A stretch of 64,000 nt of DNA from Metopolophium dirhodum (taxonomy: Eukaryota > Arthropoda > Insecta > Hemiptera > Aphididae), in the NCBI RefSeq assembly GCF_019925205.1, contig NC_083566.1, positions 16,244,001 through 16,308,000 of the forward strand, written 5' to 3'. The notes beneath the pieces were generated by a model. That model worked only from the letters and a program-made list of their open reading frames with translations, ran no database searches and was not told the origin of the DNA. The position numbers and the translations under genes are program-made. Shown here piece after piece: positions 38,500 to 49,665 of the stretch; within the stretch, counting starts at the first letter, position 1, and the number at the start of each line of letters is the position of its first letter.

Positions 38500-38640
38500 C
38501 AAAGTGACTTTTAACTTTAAATGTAACTTAGTTACATATATAACTGTAACTTGTATCTAGTTATTCAATATAGAACTATCTAGTAACTTGTAACTAGTTA
38601 AATAGTTTTTGAGTAGCTTGTAACTTTCTACAAGATCTAA
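38500..38640. repeat. GTAACTTG-rich repeat flank, right
   Basis: It contains TAACTTAGTTACATA, TAACTTGTATCTAGTTA, AGTAACTTGTAACTAGTTA and GCTTGTAACTTT. It mirrors the motif array at 36236-36400. Confidence 0.45.
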
Positions 38641-38856
38641 ATGGAAATATAATATTCATATCATACATGCAACCGTAAACCAGGTTCCTCCTAGAAGTAT
38701 AAAGATAATTTTCTCCAAAAACAATTTGAGACGTATTTGTCAAAAAAAAAAAAAACACTAATTGCTCAATAGTAAGTAATATATAGTATGATATAAAACA
38801 TTATTAATATGTTTGAATTTAAATAGTTTAATGATTTGTTTTTATAGGTGAAATAA

Positions 38857-38858
<2 letters not shown>

Positions 38859-38889
<31 letters not shown>
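38859..38889 (+). repeat. (GA)n microsatellite
   Basis: About 15 uninterrupted AG units are followed by a purine-rich stretch. Confidence 0.9.
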
Positions 38890-38894
<5 letters not shown>

Positions 38895-39714
38895 TCATGG
38901 GAGAGCACAAAAGAGACGGTGAAGTGAAAATGATAGGATGGTGATATGAAAGAAAAAATAAATATTATCTTCTCTTGGCAAACTGTAATCAGTGATATTT
39001 TTTTACAGCTGAGTAAAAATGGTCAAATAGGATGTTTAACAGAGTGCACAAAATAACTTTTTAAATCAATTTAAAATCTAGCCAAATGGGTACAAACTAC
39101 GAAGTGATTGAAAATCTCTATTTTTGACGTCTAAAAATAATAAAATTTATAAAACGTATTTTTGAAACAAAACGTTTAATTATTTTAACTCAACATTCTT
39201 GTTATTAAATCAAAATGATTTGATACCTACCTAGTCTATAGTTCTAAAAGTTTGTTGCTACTTTTGGTCAATCGTCCATTAAGATGGCAATAAAAAATGT
39301 ATACATTTTATAAAAAACACACATTTTTTGATTCATTTTTGTACAATATATTATATATTGTAAATCAATCAAATGTTTTCACTTGAAAAAATACATATAT
39401 CTACTACTTATAAAAATGTATTTTTACTTTTAAGTAAATGTGCCTATAACTACAATATACCTAGGTAGCAACATGAATTAATTCAATTTACTGCCAATAT
39501 TTATAGATTAAAACGAACATCTTAAACACTGTTTTTGATTGTTTATTATTCTGTTTTCTGGAGTTTTTATCAAAGCGAATTAATGGTTTTTCAATTTTCT
39601 CATCACTTGAAAAAATATTCTTTCATCTGGTATGGGTGATGTTACTAAGCTCTTATTCGGCAAATGTCAATATGCATTAACGCGTCCTTTTAAATTTTGT
39701 TGAATTTATTTCAG
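38890..39714. other. Gene-free AT-rich stretch
   Basis: No exon was recognised. The end of the stretch, TTGAATTTATTTCAG at 39700-39714, could be a splice acceptor for the candidate that follows. Confidence 0.4.
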
Positions 39715-39885
39715 TTGAATAAGATTATTCCGTGTTTGGAAGAAGTTGACTTTGTTTGTTATATTTCCGAATCTGCAGATACCGTGGAACGTCTTCGAAT
39801 GCTAAAATTGGAGAGAACTATTTGTATTCTTTTGCCAAACGTTACGCAGGAATACAGGACTTTTTTAATTTGGCAAAAAACTTAA
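39715..39885 (+). CDS. Candidate 3'-terminal exon or pseudogene piece
   Basis: A T-rich stretch ending TTATTTCAG is followed by 56 open codons (LNKIIPCLEEVDFVCYISES and onward to FLIWQKT) and a TAA. An AATAAA lies about 40 bases after the stop (39925-39930). The mix of residues is more protein-like than in other AT-rich frames here. A second frame is also open from about 39725 to 39923 (including SFAKRYAGIQDFFNLAKNL), which suggests a frameshifted relic. I do not recognise either. No upstream exon could be paired with it. Confidence 0.25.
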   Translation: MNKIIPCLEEVDFVCYISESADTVERLRMLKLERTICILLPNVTQEYRTFLIWQKT

Positions 39886-41801
39886 CAAAAGCAGTTGTTA
39901 TCAAAAAATGTTTGAATATTTAAAAATAAATAATAATATAGACACCAATATAAAAACATAAGAGTGAACGAATTTTTATTTTTGTCAATAAAAATAGAAG
40001 TACACATATAATTTATTTTATCAGATATTTATGATTATGATATAATAATTCTGTTTACCTTTATAAATTATCAGTTTATTTCGTTAACATTGGTCAGTTT
40101 TAACGTGAAGTATTTCGTAGAGTTTAAAATAATAATTTTTCATTTATTGTATAATATTAACCTACATAAAAGTACTCATAACTTATCGCCATTAAATATG
40201 TACATATTTTTTTTCTTTTACGTGAGCCATATTTAAATAACAACAAAATTGTGTTATTTATTTATTATGTTTTATGAAAAATGCATTTGTTTTCATACAC
40301 GTATCTTCTACGTGCACTGTAAAATGTGTTTAAAATGTCAATTTGCGTTTTTCAATTAAATTTAAAAATGGAACTTTTTTTTACGTATGTCAATTGAATG
40401 TTTACCTTATAGTTATTTAATCATGTACATGAGTTAACAATGTTGACTGGACGAGATGACGGGAACTATGCTGACGGTATCTATTTAGTTCCATACAGTC
40501 CTTGATTGAAAAATAAAATCAGTAATAGATTGATGAAATACAAATTGACATGAAAAAGATAGAATACATATTAGTGCCATAACAATAAATTATAACAAGT
40601 AGACAGTAGACAGTATAGTTAGATAATAAGTATAATATTATAAATAAAAAAATAATTTCTTCTGTTTAGTTATAACTCATCGCTTATCCTACAAAATTCC
40701 CGATATATACAATCATAACGTTATTGATAGGTATAATAGGAACAAACAGTAGCCAAAACCATAAATTTCCTCAGGGGGTCTGTAATGCGTACTATTTGTG
40801 TCTTATACCTGTAAAATGTTATTATTTTTATTATGTCGAATAAAGTGCATCACTTGATTATAATTTGAACACTCGAATGCGGCTCACTATGTACCTATTA
40901 TAGTGCAGACAATAATAATAATTATCATAGTGGTTAACCTTTTGTCCCGATGGTGGACACTATGTTCGTGTGACATTAACATTGTACCGTAAACTAAATC
41001 GACAGACGTTTTTATTAAGAGATAAGAATTATATTATTATAATCATCGTCGTCGTACATTTTATTACTGTTCGACGTCTCATAACGTGTTTCATCGACGT
41101 TTTGTACGGCGACACGTGGTTGTGACGTATAGCTAAAGTAGATATAATAATTATTACCTATCTACAATTTTATTGTCCAGTTGTTACTTGTTATGCACAT
41201 ATCATTACAAATGTATATTCTATGGATTTGAATTGATTTCGTTTTGAAAGCACCTTATGGCTTATTGTCCGTTTAATATAAATTAGAATACGTTTCAGTG
41301 ATCCGGAATCCTTTACAAATTATTAAACCACATAAATTATTTCTACCAAATTCAATAATGTTTAAAACGTTAATTATTTTCACTTACGTTACATAATACC
41401 AATCCGAGAATCCAACTAATGAAATAGGGTTGTAGTGCGCGGGAAACGCATTAACGTATAATATCTAGGTTTGTAATTACGAAATTTGTGCGTAATTAAA
41501 TTTAACATTTTTCAATATTTTATTTTTACCTCTGCAGCGTCTCGTTTGTGATTCATGAACACTTTTCCCCCAACTCGGTTTACATCTCCACGATTCCACG
41601 TGGTAGCAACAGTTAATACTTAATAGTAAATTTAAATAGATGATACGCGTTTATATAATATATACTGTTTAAATGTTTAATGTTATATGGTATAGAGTTA
41701 ATGTTATATCGACATAGTATATACGTATACATGCAGTATGCTGAGACTTATCTAGATAACAAATTACTCATATATTATCTTATATAGATAACTATTGTGA
41801 C
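39886..41801. other. Gene-free AT-rich stretch
   Basis: Nothing recognised. There is a GTCGTCGTAC patch near 41047 and a GC-richer patch to about 41120, with no coding signal. Confidence 0.5.
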
Positions 41802-42093
41802 ATTAGATGCTTAGATCATATACTATGGATGAAGCCACAGCGTATTAAATCAATACAATAAAACGTTGTCGATATCAGCGACGAGTCGCGAATTTGGGGG
41901 TCGATATGCACATGCGCAACGTATCTTCTCGCATATTTATCCACAGATAACTATTGTACCTATGGATAATTATGCGAGGAGTTGCATTGCTTTTGTGCAC
42001 ATCCATCACCCAATTCGGTGCTCGTCGCTATATTATCGGCAACAAAATCATACGCTGTAGCTCCATCCATAGTATATGATCTAAGATTAGATG
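41802..42093. mobile_element. Foldback (fully palindromic) MITE with 8-bp target duplication
   Basis: The element proper is 41810-42085 (276 bp). The terminal 33 bases are inverted with two mismatches, beginning CTTAGATCATATACTATGG at both ends. The pairing continues inward through CAGCGACGAG/CTCGTCGCT, ATATGCACAT/ATGTGCAC and TCTTCTCGCAT/ATGCGAGGAG to a central TATTTATCC...GGATAATTA loop near 41935-41970. The whole element can thus fold into one long hairpin. The perfect duplication ATTAGATG at 41802-41809 and 42086-42093 (8 bp) fits hAT or P-type insertion. A 64-codon frame inside it is a by-product of the palindrome, not a gene. Confidence 0.85.
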
Positions 42094-42163
42094 ACACATT
42101 TACTTATCTAAGTATCTACATTTAATTTAAATCATATTTATTTTTCATGAATAAAATGGAAAA

Positions 42164-42190
42164 AACGATTTTAGTTTTACTAAAATCGTT
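42164..42190. other. Perfect 12-bp stem with 3-base loop
   Basis: AACGATTTTAGT, a TTT loop and ACTAAAATCGTT form a perfect hairpin about 70 bases beyond the foldback element. It is not followed by a T-run. Its function is unknown. Confidence 0.6.
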
Positions 42191-45100
42191 CTATCAGAAT
42201 ACCAAACCATTAGTATTATATTATAATTATTGACTATTAATTACTTTATGTTCACGTAGGTAAAGAAGTAAATTTGTTGTTTAAATATAATACAAAGTAG
42301 TTTTATCTACCGATTATCAAGATAAATGTAAAATGTCTTTATCTTTATTTGTATCTTATCTAGATGACATTTTCGTTATCTATTCTATTTTTAAAACTGC
42401 TTACATACAATAATATTTTGTGCTTGGTTTATACTTTAGTCGTCATTACATGTTTTTTTAAATCCAAAAATATTCCAAAATACAGCACTGCATTTAAGCA
42501 ATAATTGATTCATTATATTGTTTATCTATATTGATTGGCATACATGCAGCTGTTCTTTCAATTAAAAAATATATCCTCCTATATATTTTAATAATCCCGA
42601 AAAGAATAATGTTGATTTTTAATTTATTTTGTTGCTATCATCATAATTCATAATATTATGATGGAGATATCCTAAAATAAATGTTCATTTAAAAAATCCT
42701 GTTCATACCTTTATACTTTTAGGCAGGTACAATATTTTTGTTGAAAACCTACAAGTCGAAACAATTCTGGAATGATATCAGTATATAGAATATTAAATAT
42801 TCTTTATCGTGAGTTAAATTCTTTTTTTAGGTGAATGGGACATAACATTATGATGTAAATATATATAATATTTAAAAATGAAAATATTTAGAATATTAAG
42901 CATTAGTGTTTAACAGGTAAGTGCCTAATCCTAATATATGATATTGAATATTATAACAAATTTAGAGTACAATTACATATTTACAATACGGTTGGTTTTT
43001 TGTATGATGTACAATTCGATTTATTTCCTATGATGTATGTAAGGATTATAATATAATAGACGTTCGTAGATTTCTTAAATAATCAAAAGCAGTTTTATAG
43101 AAAAACAATAATCCATTATAAGTATGAAAGTACATATTATGTTAATTGTAAACAGTTTGTTAAGTCATATTATGTACAATTTATATAAATTGTAATTATT
43201 AATATAAAATCGTTGTCTAATTTAATTCATAATGATTTTTCCACTTCCGTTTTTTATTAGAACTTTATAATAAGAAACTTAGAATTCGATTTCTTAATAT
43301 TATTCAAACTCAATTTAAATTCGTATCCAGAGAGCTATTTTTAAATGGAAATGCCTCTATTCATTCACTATCCATTTAATATCAGGTGGACGGTTTATTG
43401 ATTAAAATAATCCAAAGTAAAATAATTGTAAAAAAAATATATACTTTGAAACAAATTATTTTCGTATTTTTTTAGATTACTCGGGTATACTTCTCATAAA
43501 AATGACGCATTACTGGTAACATTTAAAATTAATATCATTTTTGAATCAATTTGATCAATATATTTATTATTTAAAATATAAAAAAATAAATAAATAAATA
43601 AATAAATATTATTGTTTCCTATGTGAAAACTAATCACTTTTAACTTTTGAGGTATAAGAAAAGGAAACATTACTGTCTTTATGATAATTTTATTATGAAA
43701 ATTTTTTTCAAAAGTTTAAAAAAAAACCTCAACAAAAACAACAACAAAACTACTAGCCATAAATTATCAACAACTCTCAATGCATGCCCGGTGAACTTAA
43801 AAAAATAAAAAATTCCCTGTATATTAATAGCTAGAATACATTACATTATCAAAATTAAGGGAGTAAAACATTTTTTTGTAGTTCACTGTTTACCCACATA
43901 AATGTTGTAGTATGTATACTAATGAAAAAAGTCTCATTTTTCGACGTTGAATACAACAAAAATTCTCAAAAACTCGTTGAAATGAAAAACCATACACAAC
44001 ACAACACTACGGTTTTGTTTCATTCAAATCATACTTCTGAATAAGTTAATATGGGTAGTCATGCTCTTGCATATTTTCATCAAAAATAAGTCTCATGCCT
44101 ACTAACAATTGGAAAAAGTAAATAAATAAAATCTTTGACAATTTAGAACTAGAATGACATACAACCCACAGGCTAGAGGTAGGTCGGATCAGTGATATAA
44201 TATCATAATATTATAAGTCAAGTTTTAATAGCCGATTTCGTATATGAATGATAGATTTAAATCAAAACAAAAAATATCACATATTTGTTAGAGTGGGTGA
44301 TCGACCAAGAATTCTCATCTTCTTTTTAAATTTAGTAAAACCATGAATAATAATTGCAACTGCAGGACTCTTCAACATCCATTCATTTTAGAATTTACTA
44401 CCAAGTAATAATTGTCAAAATATTTTTCATTTGTTTGTGAAATTGTTTGATTTATGTGTGATAAAAATTTCGTCTTTCAATAAAAAAGCTTGAACTTTTA
44501 ATTTAACGCAACTCTAATTCATTCAAATTTCAATATTTAAAAACTTCGAAAACATGTACATACGTCATGCGCACAATTTTTCATAATCTTTTGAATATTT
44601 ATATGAAATTAATAAATCATCAAAAACACCAACATTTGAAAATTATTTTTCCTCTAATGATTTTTGTTGTTTTGTTATCAATAAGTGTCAGGTCGAGAGT
44701 GACCAGAAGAAGTTTTTGAAATTATGTTCTTTTGTTTTACAAATTGAATGTCTACCACAAGATTATACTCCGGTTCTTCAGGTTCTTGACTTAAACATTA
44801 TCTGATAGAAGGGTTGATAATAATCTATTGTTTCTGTCTAAACTTATAAATTCCTGTATAGACGCTCCAATGTTATTGGGTAATATAAATGTCCATCATC
44901 GGAACCTTTGCTATATTCATTGATTTACTATTCCCATTTTGTCAAACACTTTATTAAAAAAAAACAATCTATTGTACATGGTGATGAAGCTGAGTACCCA
45001 TCGTTCCTATTTTGAATTATTATTGTTTTATTTTATATGTATTATAAATGCATAGTAATTCTATAACTAATATTATTATTATTATTATTATTTGTCAATG

Positions 45101-45460
45101 TAATTTTTATTATTTTATATTTTAATTTGTTAAATCTTTTGCTTGTTTATTTTTAAATAATTAAATAATTAGAAATATATTATATTAATTGTAGAAACTT
45201 TTCACTACTGAGTGTATGATTATTTACTTGACACAATAAAATGTTCAAACTATTTAAATGACTTTAAGCTATTTATAAATATAACGACATTAACAACTGA
45301 CGTTTTCACAACAATCTATGGTACGTCTCCACTAAGAATCGTTTTTCGAATGTAATGATTTATCATTAAATTCATATGCAATATAAGCGTTACAATTTTT
45401 TTTTAAAAACCTTTTTATTTAAATTGATTTTTATTTTAGGAATTTTGATGGGATTAAACC
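42191..45460. other. Gene-free AT-rich stretch
   Basis: No exon was found. It contains an (AAAT)n tract at 43584-43608 and an (ATT)n tract at about 45069-45092. Confidence 0.5.
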
Positions 45461-45493
45461 AGTTTCCGAGTAGTTTCCGAGTAGTTTCCGAGT
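45461..45493 (+). repeat. Three-copy 11-bp tandem repeat
   Basis: AGTTTCCGAGT is repeated three times without a mismatch. Confidence 0.9.
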
Positions 45494-48400
45494 ATTAAAT
45501 TCAATGTACATACTACGAATATAAGTCCTGCACGAAATTACAAAAGATTAAAAGATATGGAGGTTTTGATGACTTGAACATCAAAGTATATTTTAATAGT
45601 ACTACATTGATATATTATAAATTGTAAATATTTCTAAGAATAATTTTTAAATAGGATCCTACTTAACTAAATAATAATTATATTTTATATTTTATGTAAG
45701 CCCGTTATTAAAGACTATGTAATATTATCAGTAGTACATAAAGTTATTGTGAATAATTTACATACTAGGTATTCGTTCAAATTTTAATAATTAGTATATA
45801 CAAATATTATATCATACATTTAATAAAAATCATCTGCAAAATAAGATCAAATAAATCAAAATCAGAAGTTTGTATTGCTAAGGGATGCGATATAAATTGT
45901 TTAAAAATCCGAGAATTTAGAAATAGGAAGTTTAAGTACCTATATTTAAAAATATAAAAATTACAACTTATTAAAGGATAAAACCTGGTTCATGTTTAGT
46001 TAGATGTACGTTTTAAAACAGTACAACAAAAAAGTAAAACTCAAGTTATTTTGCAAACATTAAGTATATTACAGGAAGTAGTATTTTGCAATGCGTAATA
46101 TAACTATTTGCTTTGCAAAGATATTATGAAAATATTATTATTTGTTTTTGTCTAATATTTACAATATTTAATTGGTAACTGGTTTTAACCTATTTAAACG
46201 TTTTTCAAAACACCGTGATTATTATACTACCTAAAGCATATTTCGTTTCATGGGTTAAACACATTTTTTAGTTGTTTTTCATTTTGTTTTCTTTTAAGTT
46301 TTTAATAGTTAAATAATGCTTACATTATTGTATAACTGCAAAACATTTTAATTATTTTCTTCTTTTAATGTCAATGAATGTAAAGAATGCATTTGTGTAT
46401 TCTAAATACATCCGACTCTGAATCAGTAGCATATTATAATTTATAAATAAATAATTGATATATTTATCAAATTTTAGTTTAGAGTGTCGTACTGACAACT
46501 AGTATGCAAATATTGTGAACAAGGTTGTATCTTTCGTAATTAAACGCTAACCTAAAGACGCGCAGCATAAACTAACCCTGGGAACTAGGGAATACCAGTA
46601 GGTAACTATTTATCAATAATAAAAACATGAATTGATGGCTATTAAAAAATTCAATAATAATAATAATTTTGTTACCAAAATAAATTACATTAGTATAACG
46701 GTATTACAAAACCGCAAACAAATGTGTGTCTCGTTGATTTGGATACCGCCATACCGGATATCTATTGTTAAATAATGTAAATTTGTTTTAGGTAAGAGTA
46801 TAATATGATTACATAAATTTCTGTTAGTCAGTTTGATGTCTGCATTTTTAAAGTGCGTAAAAATCTCGGAAGCTTGTCTTATTTATAGTTTTTCAGTAGG
46901 GTCTCTAATTTCATGGATTTTAACTGTTATCGGATTTAAACTCTGCCGAAGTACTTACATTTTATACCGATGTGTCAATAATAAAATCCTTCTCAATTTG
47001 ATGTTTTATAAAGAACAAATTATTATAATATTATTATATTTTGAGAAAAGTACAATAAATTATTCGACCATATATTTTAGAATCTATGTGGTTTTTAATA
47101 TTAAAATGTCAAATGTGTTACTGCCCTTAATAGCTTACAAAATATATTATGATTATATTATATTTATTTATATTTATTTTTTCGTTACAAAAATAGAAAC
47201 GCATATTTAAAATAGTTGCTTCAATAACAAATATAAGTCAAGAGAAAATTTGAGCGTTCTTAAATGTCCAAAAATTGGAAAGTAAATATTTATGGAAATG
47301 TCATAAACTCATTAAGATCTTGTTAAAAACAGCATTTATTTTAACTACTCCATCAATGTTAATGAGAGAAAACGCATTTAGCTTTAATGAAATTAAGTGG
47401 TTTACTGACTTATTATTTTAAATATTTTAAATTACCAAAACAGCCTATAAAGTTAGAAAACGTCAAGCGCGCCCACAGGATAAAAATCCACACGGGACGA
47501 AAGATGAAAATTATCTGAAATTTTAATTGAATAAATAATATTACTTATAGTAAAATTGATATTATAATATATTTTTATGATACGAATAAGGCTTTCTTAT
47601 TTAAAATTACGCAAAAAGGGTATTTCGTGAACTTCACTTCGTTTCCAATGACATTCTTAATCCACGGTGGTAAAAAATGAAAAAAAAATTAATTCTTATA
47701 ATATCATATTGCATCGGATGATCAAAAGTGGTCTTATTTTGAAATCTTATCTTTGACCGGTCGTAATTTTATCGTTATAATTAATATTGTAGACCGATAG
47801 TAAATATTATTATTTTATTTAATCTAATAATAAATAAATTATTGCCTACTTTCATAAGTAGTTTGATAATTGATACATTATTATATGGCTGTGAACGTAA
47901 AAATATAAGATGAAAGTACGAAACAAAAAGATTATACACTTTAAAATTACGTATTGTAATAAATATGCAAATATTATGCAAAATACAATTAGTTTTATTT
48001 TAATAGATAAGAATGATATTAGTATGGGACATTTTTCATCTAATGTAAAATAGCTTATTTCAATACATATATGCATTTACATATATTATATCTGTTTCCT
48101 AGTTATTAGCGTATTACATATTTTCTAATATCATATTGTATTTATATTATGTGGTATTATATTACTGTCGTCGATAATAGACATCGTAAACTGTAAACGT
48201 CTTCATTCGGGAAAAAACAAATGTATCCTTAGATCCATAAGACAGTTGTTACCTACAATACCATCAAAACGTTATCTCATAACCAAAAACATTATTAACG
48301 ATACGTCGAATGTGTATCAAGTTGTGAAGTAGCACATGATAACCATTCGGTTAATATTGGAATGTGGTAAGCAAAATGGCAAATTCTGATGTATATGCGA

Positions 48401-48769
48401 GTACAGAGTACAGTGTGTTTTATACTTCAAATCCATAAAAGTAAAAAACATCAACGCCGTTAAACGCAATCAATTTTTTTCTTCGAAATCGTCTATTGCT
48501 ATTTGCTAGTTACGTATAATGTACAAAACCACAATAAAATTGTACCGGTTAAAATGTAGCGTGGTGATATAGAAGTGTGAACGTTATAATAATATTACGG
48601 TAAAATATTTTAACTAACATAGTACGTCCAACTAGAAATGTATGAATAAAAGAACCGTTTGTATAAACGGCTTTAACGGAAGTTTATTTATGATAAGCCA
48701 CGGTACTAAAATATAACTATTGTAATTACGCATGTACACGATGATAAATATTTTAGGTACATAAATATT
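45494..48769. other. Gene-free AT-rich stretch
   Basis: The longest frame (46836-47210, +, about 124 codons from ATG) is hydrophobic, but its composition follows the local AT bias. It has no splice sites or family motif that I recognise, so it is not called. Confidence 0.45.
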
Positions 48770-49665
48770 ATTTTAGATTCTGAGTGAGCGGTGCGATTTT
48801 AAAAATTTTTTTTTTTTGAGTGTCTGTGTTCACGAAATGTAGTAAAAAAATGCTCTGATTTTCAACTCTAAAGGTGGTTTCTGATAGCAAATTGGTTCTA
48901 GTTGGTACTTGAAACACTTTAAATTCCACAAATTATGTAGTTAAAAATAGAAAAAACGTTTCATTTTTATAGCTATGGATTGAAAATCGGATACAAGGTT
49001 TTTCACAAGTAGTTCATACTGTATTAAAAAAAAATATGAGAGAGTGTGTGAGCCAACCATTACACTCTGAGGAAGTAAAACTTTTTTTATAAGTAATTAG
49101 GCCTGTGAAATTATAAGAGAATAAGAGAGAAAGATGTGAGAAACCAGTGAGAAAAATCAATACAATAAAAATATATGTAATTTATGATGAACATTTTTGT
49201 TTATTTTTTTTATGGTTGCTACCTACGGACATAATATATAAATAAATAAACAAACGTGTCGTTTAATTTATCGTTAAGATTTTTTTTCACCCACACCTCA
49301 AGAAACACGTTTTACTTCAAAATCTAAAAATATATAAACATTAAACACAGTTTTGTTTAAAGAGATTTTCAATTCAAATTGAGAGGAAATTAGATATTTA
49401 AACATAGAATAACAATTTTAATTATATTGTTGAAATTTAAAACTATTATTCGTGAAAACTTTAAACTTTGAAGTTCGTACATACATATTATTATATTTTA
49501 TACACACAATGATATTTTCGTATGCAATCTTTTCGGAAAAAATTAATTAAAATCACAGCATTTCTAATAGCTTAATAAATTACATTAATAGTAATAATAT
49601 CATAAAATATACCTAGTAATATACTAATATAGACTGACAAACCGTCTTCTAAGCTATTGTTAGAT
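48770..49665 (+). repeat. Dispersed repeat family, copy 4 (diverged)
   Basis: It starts ATTTTAGATTCTGAGTGAGC and includes GTGTCTGTGTTCACGAAATG and ATTGAAAATCGGATACAAGG. It ends near 49630-49665 with ACTGACAAACCGTCTTCTAAG, the counterpart of ACTGACCGTTTTCGCTCAG in better copies. A purine-rich middle at 49040-49160 is not shared. Much diverged. Confidence 0.5.

Noticed and set aside
41866..42060. 64-codon frame at 41866-42060
   Set aside because: It lies entirely inside the palindromic foldback element, and both arms contribute complementary sequence.
46836..47210. 124-codon hydrophobic frame, possibly a chemoreceptor fragment
   Set aside because: The residues I, Y, L, F and N follow local AT composition. 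There is no conserved receptor motif, no splice sites and no neighbouring exons.
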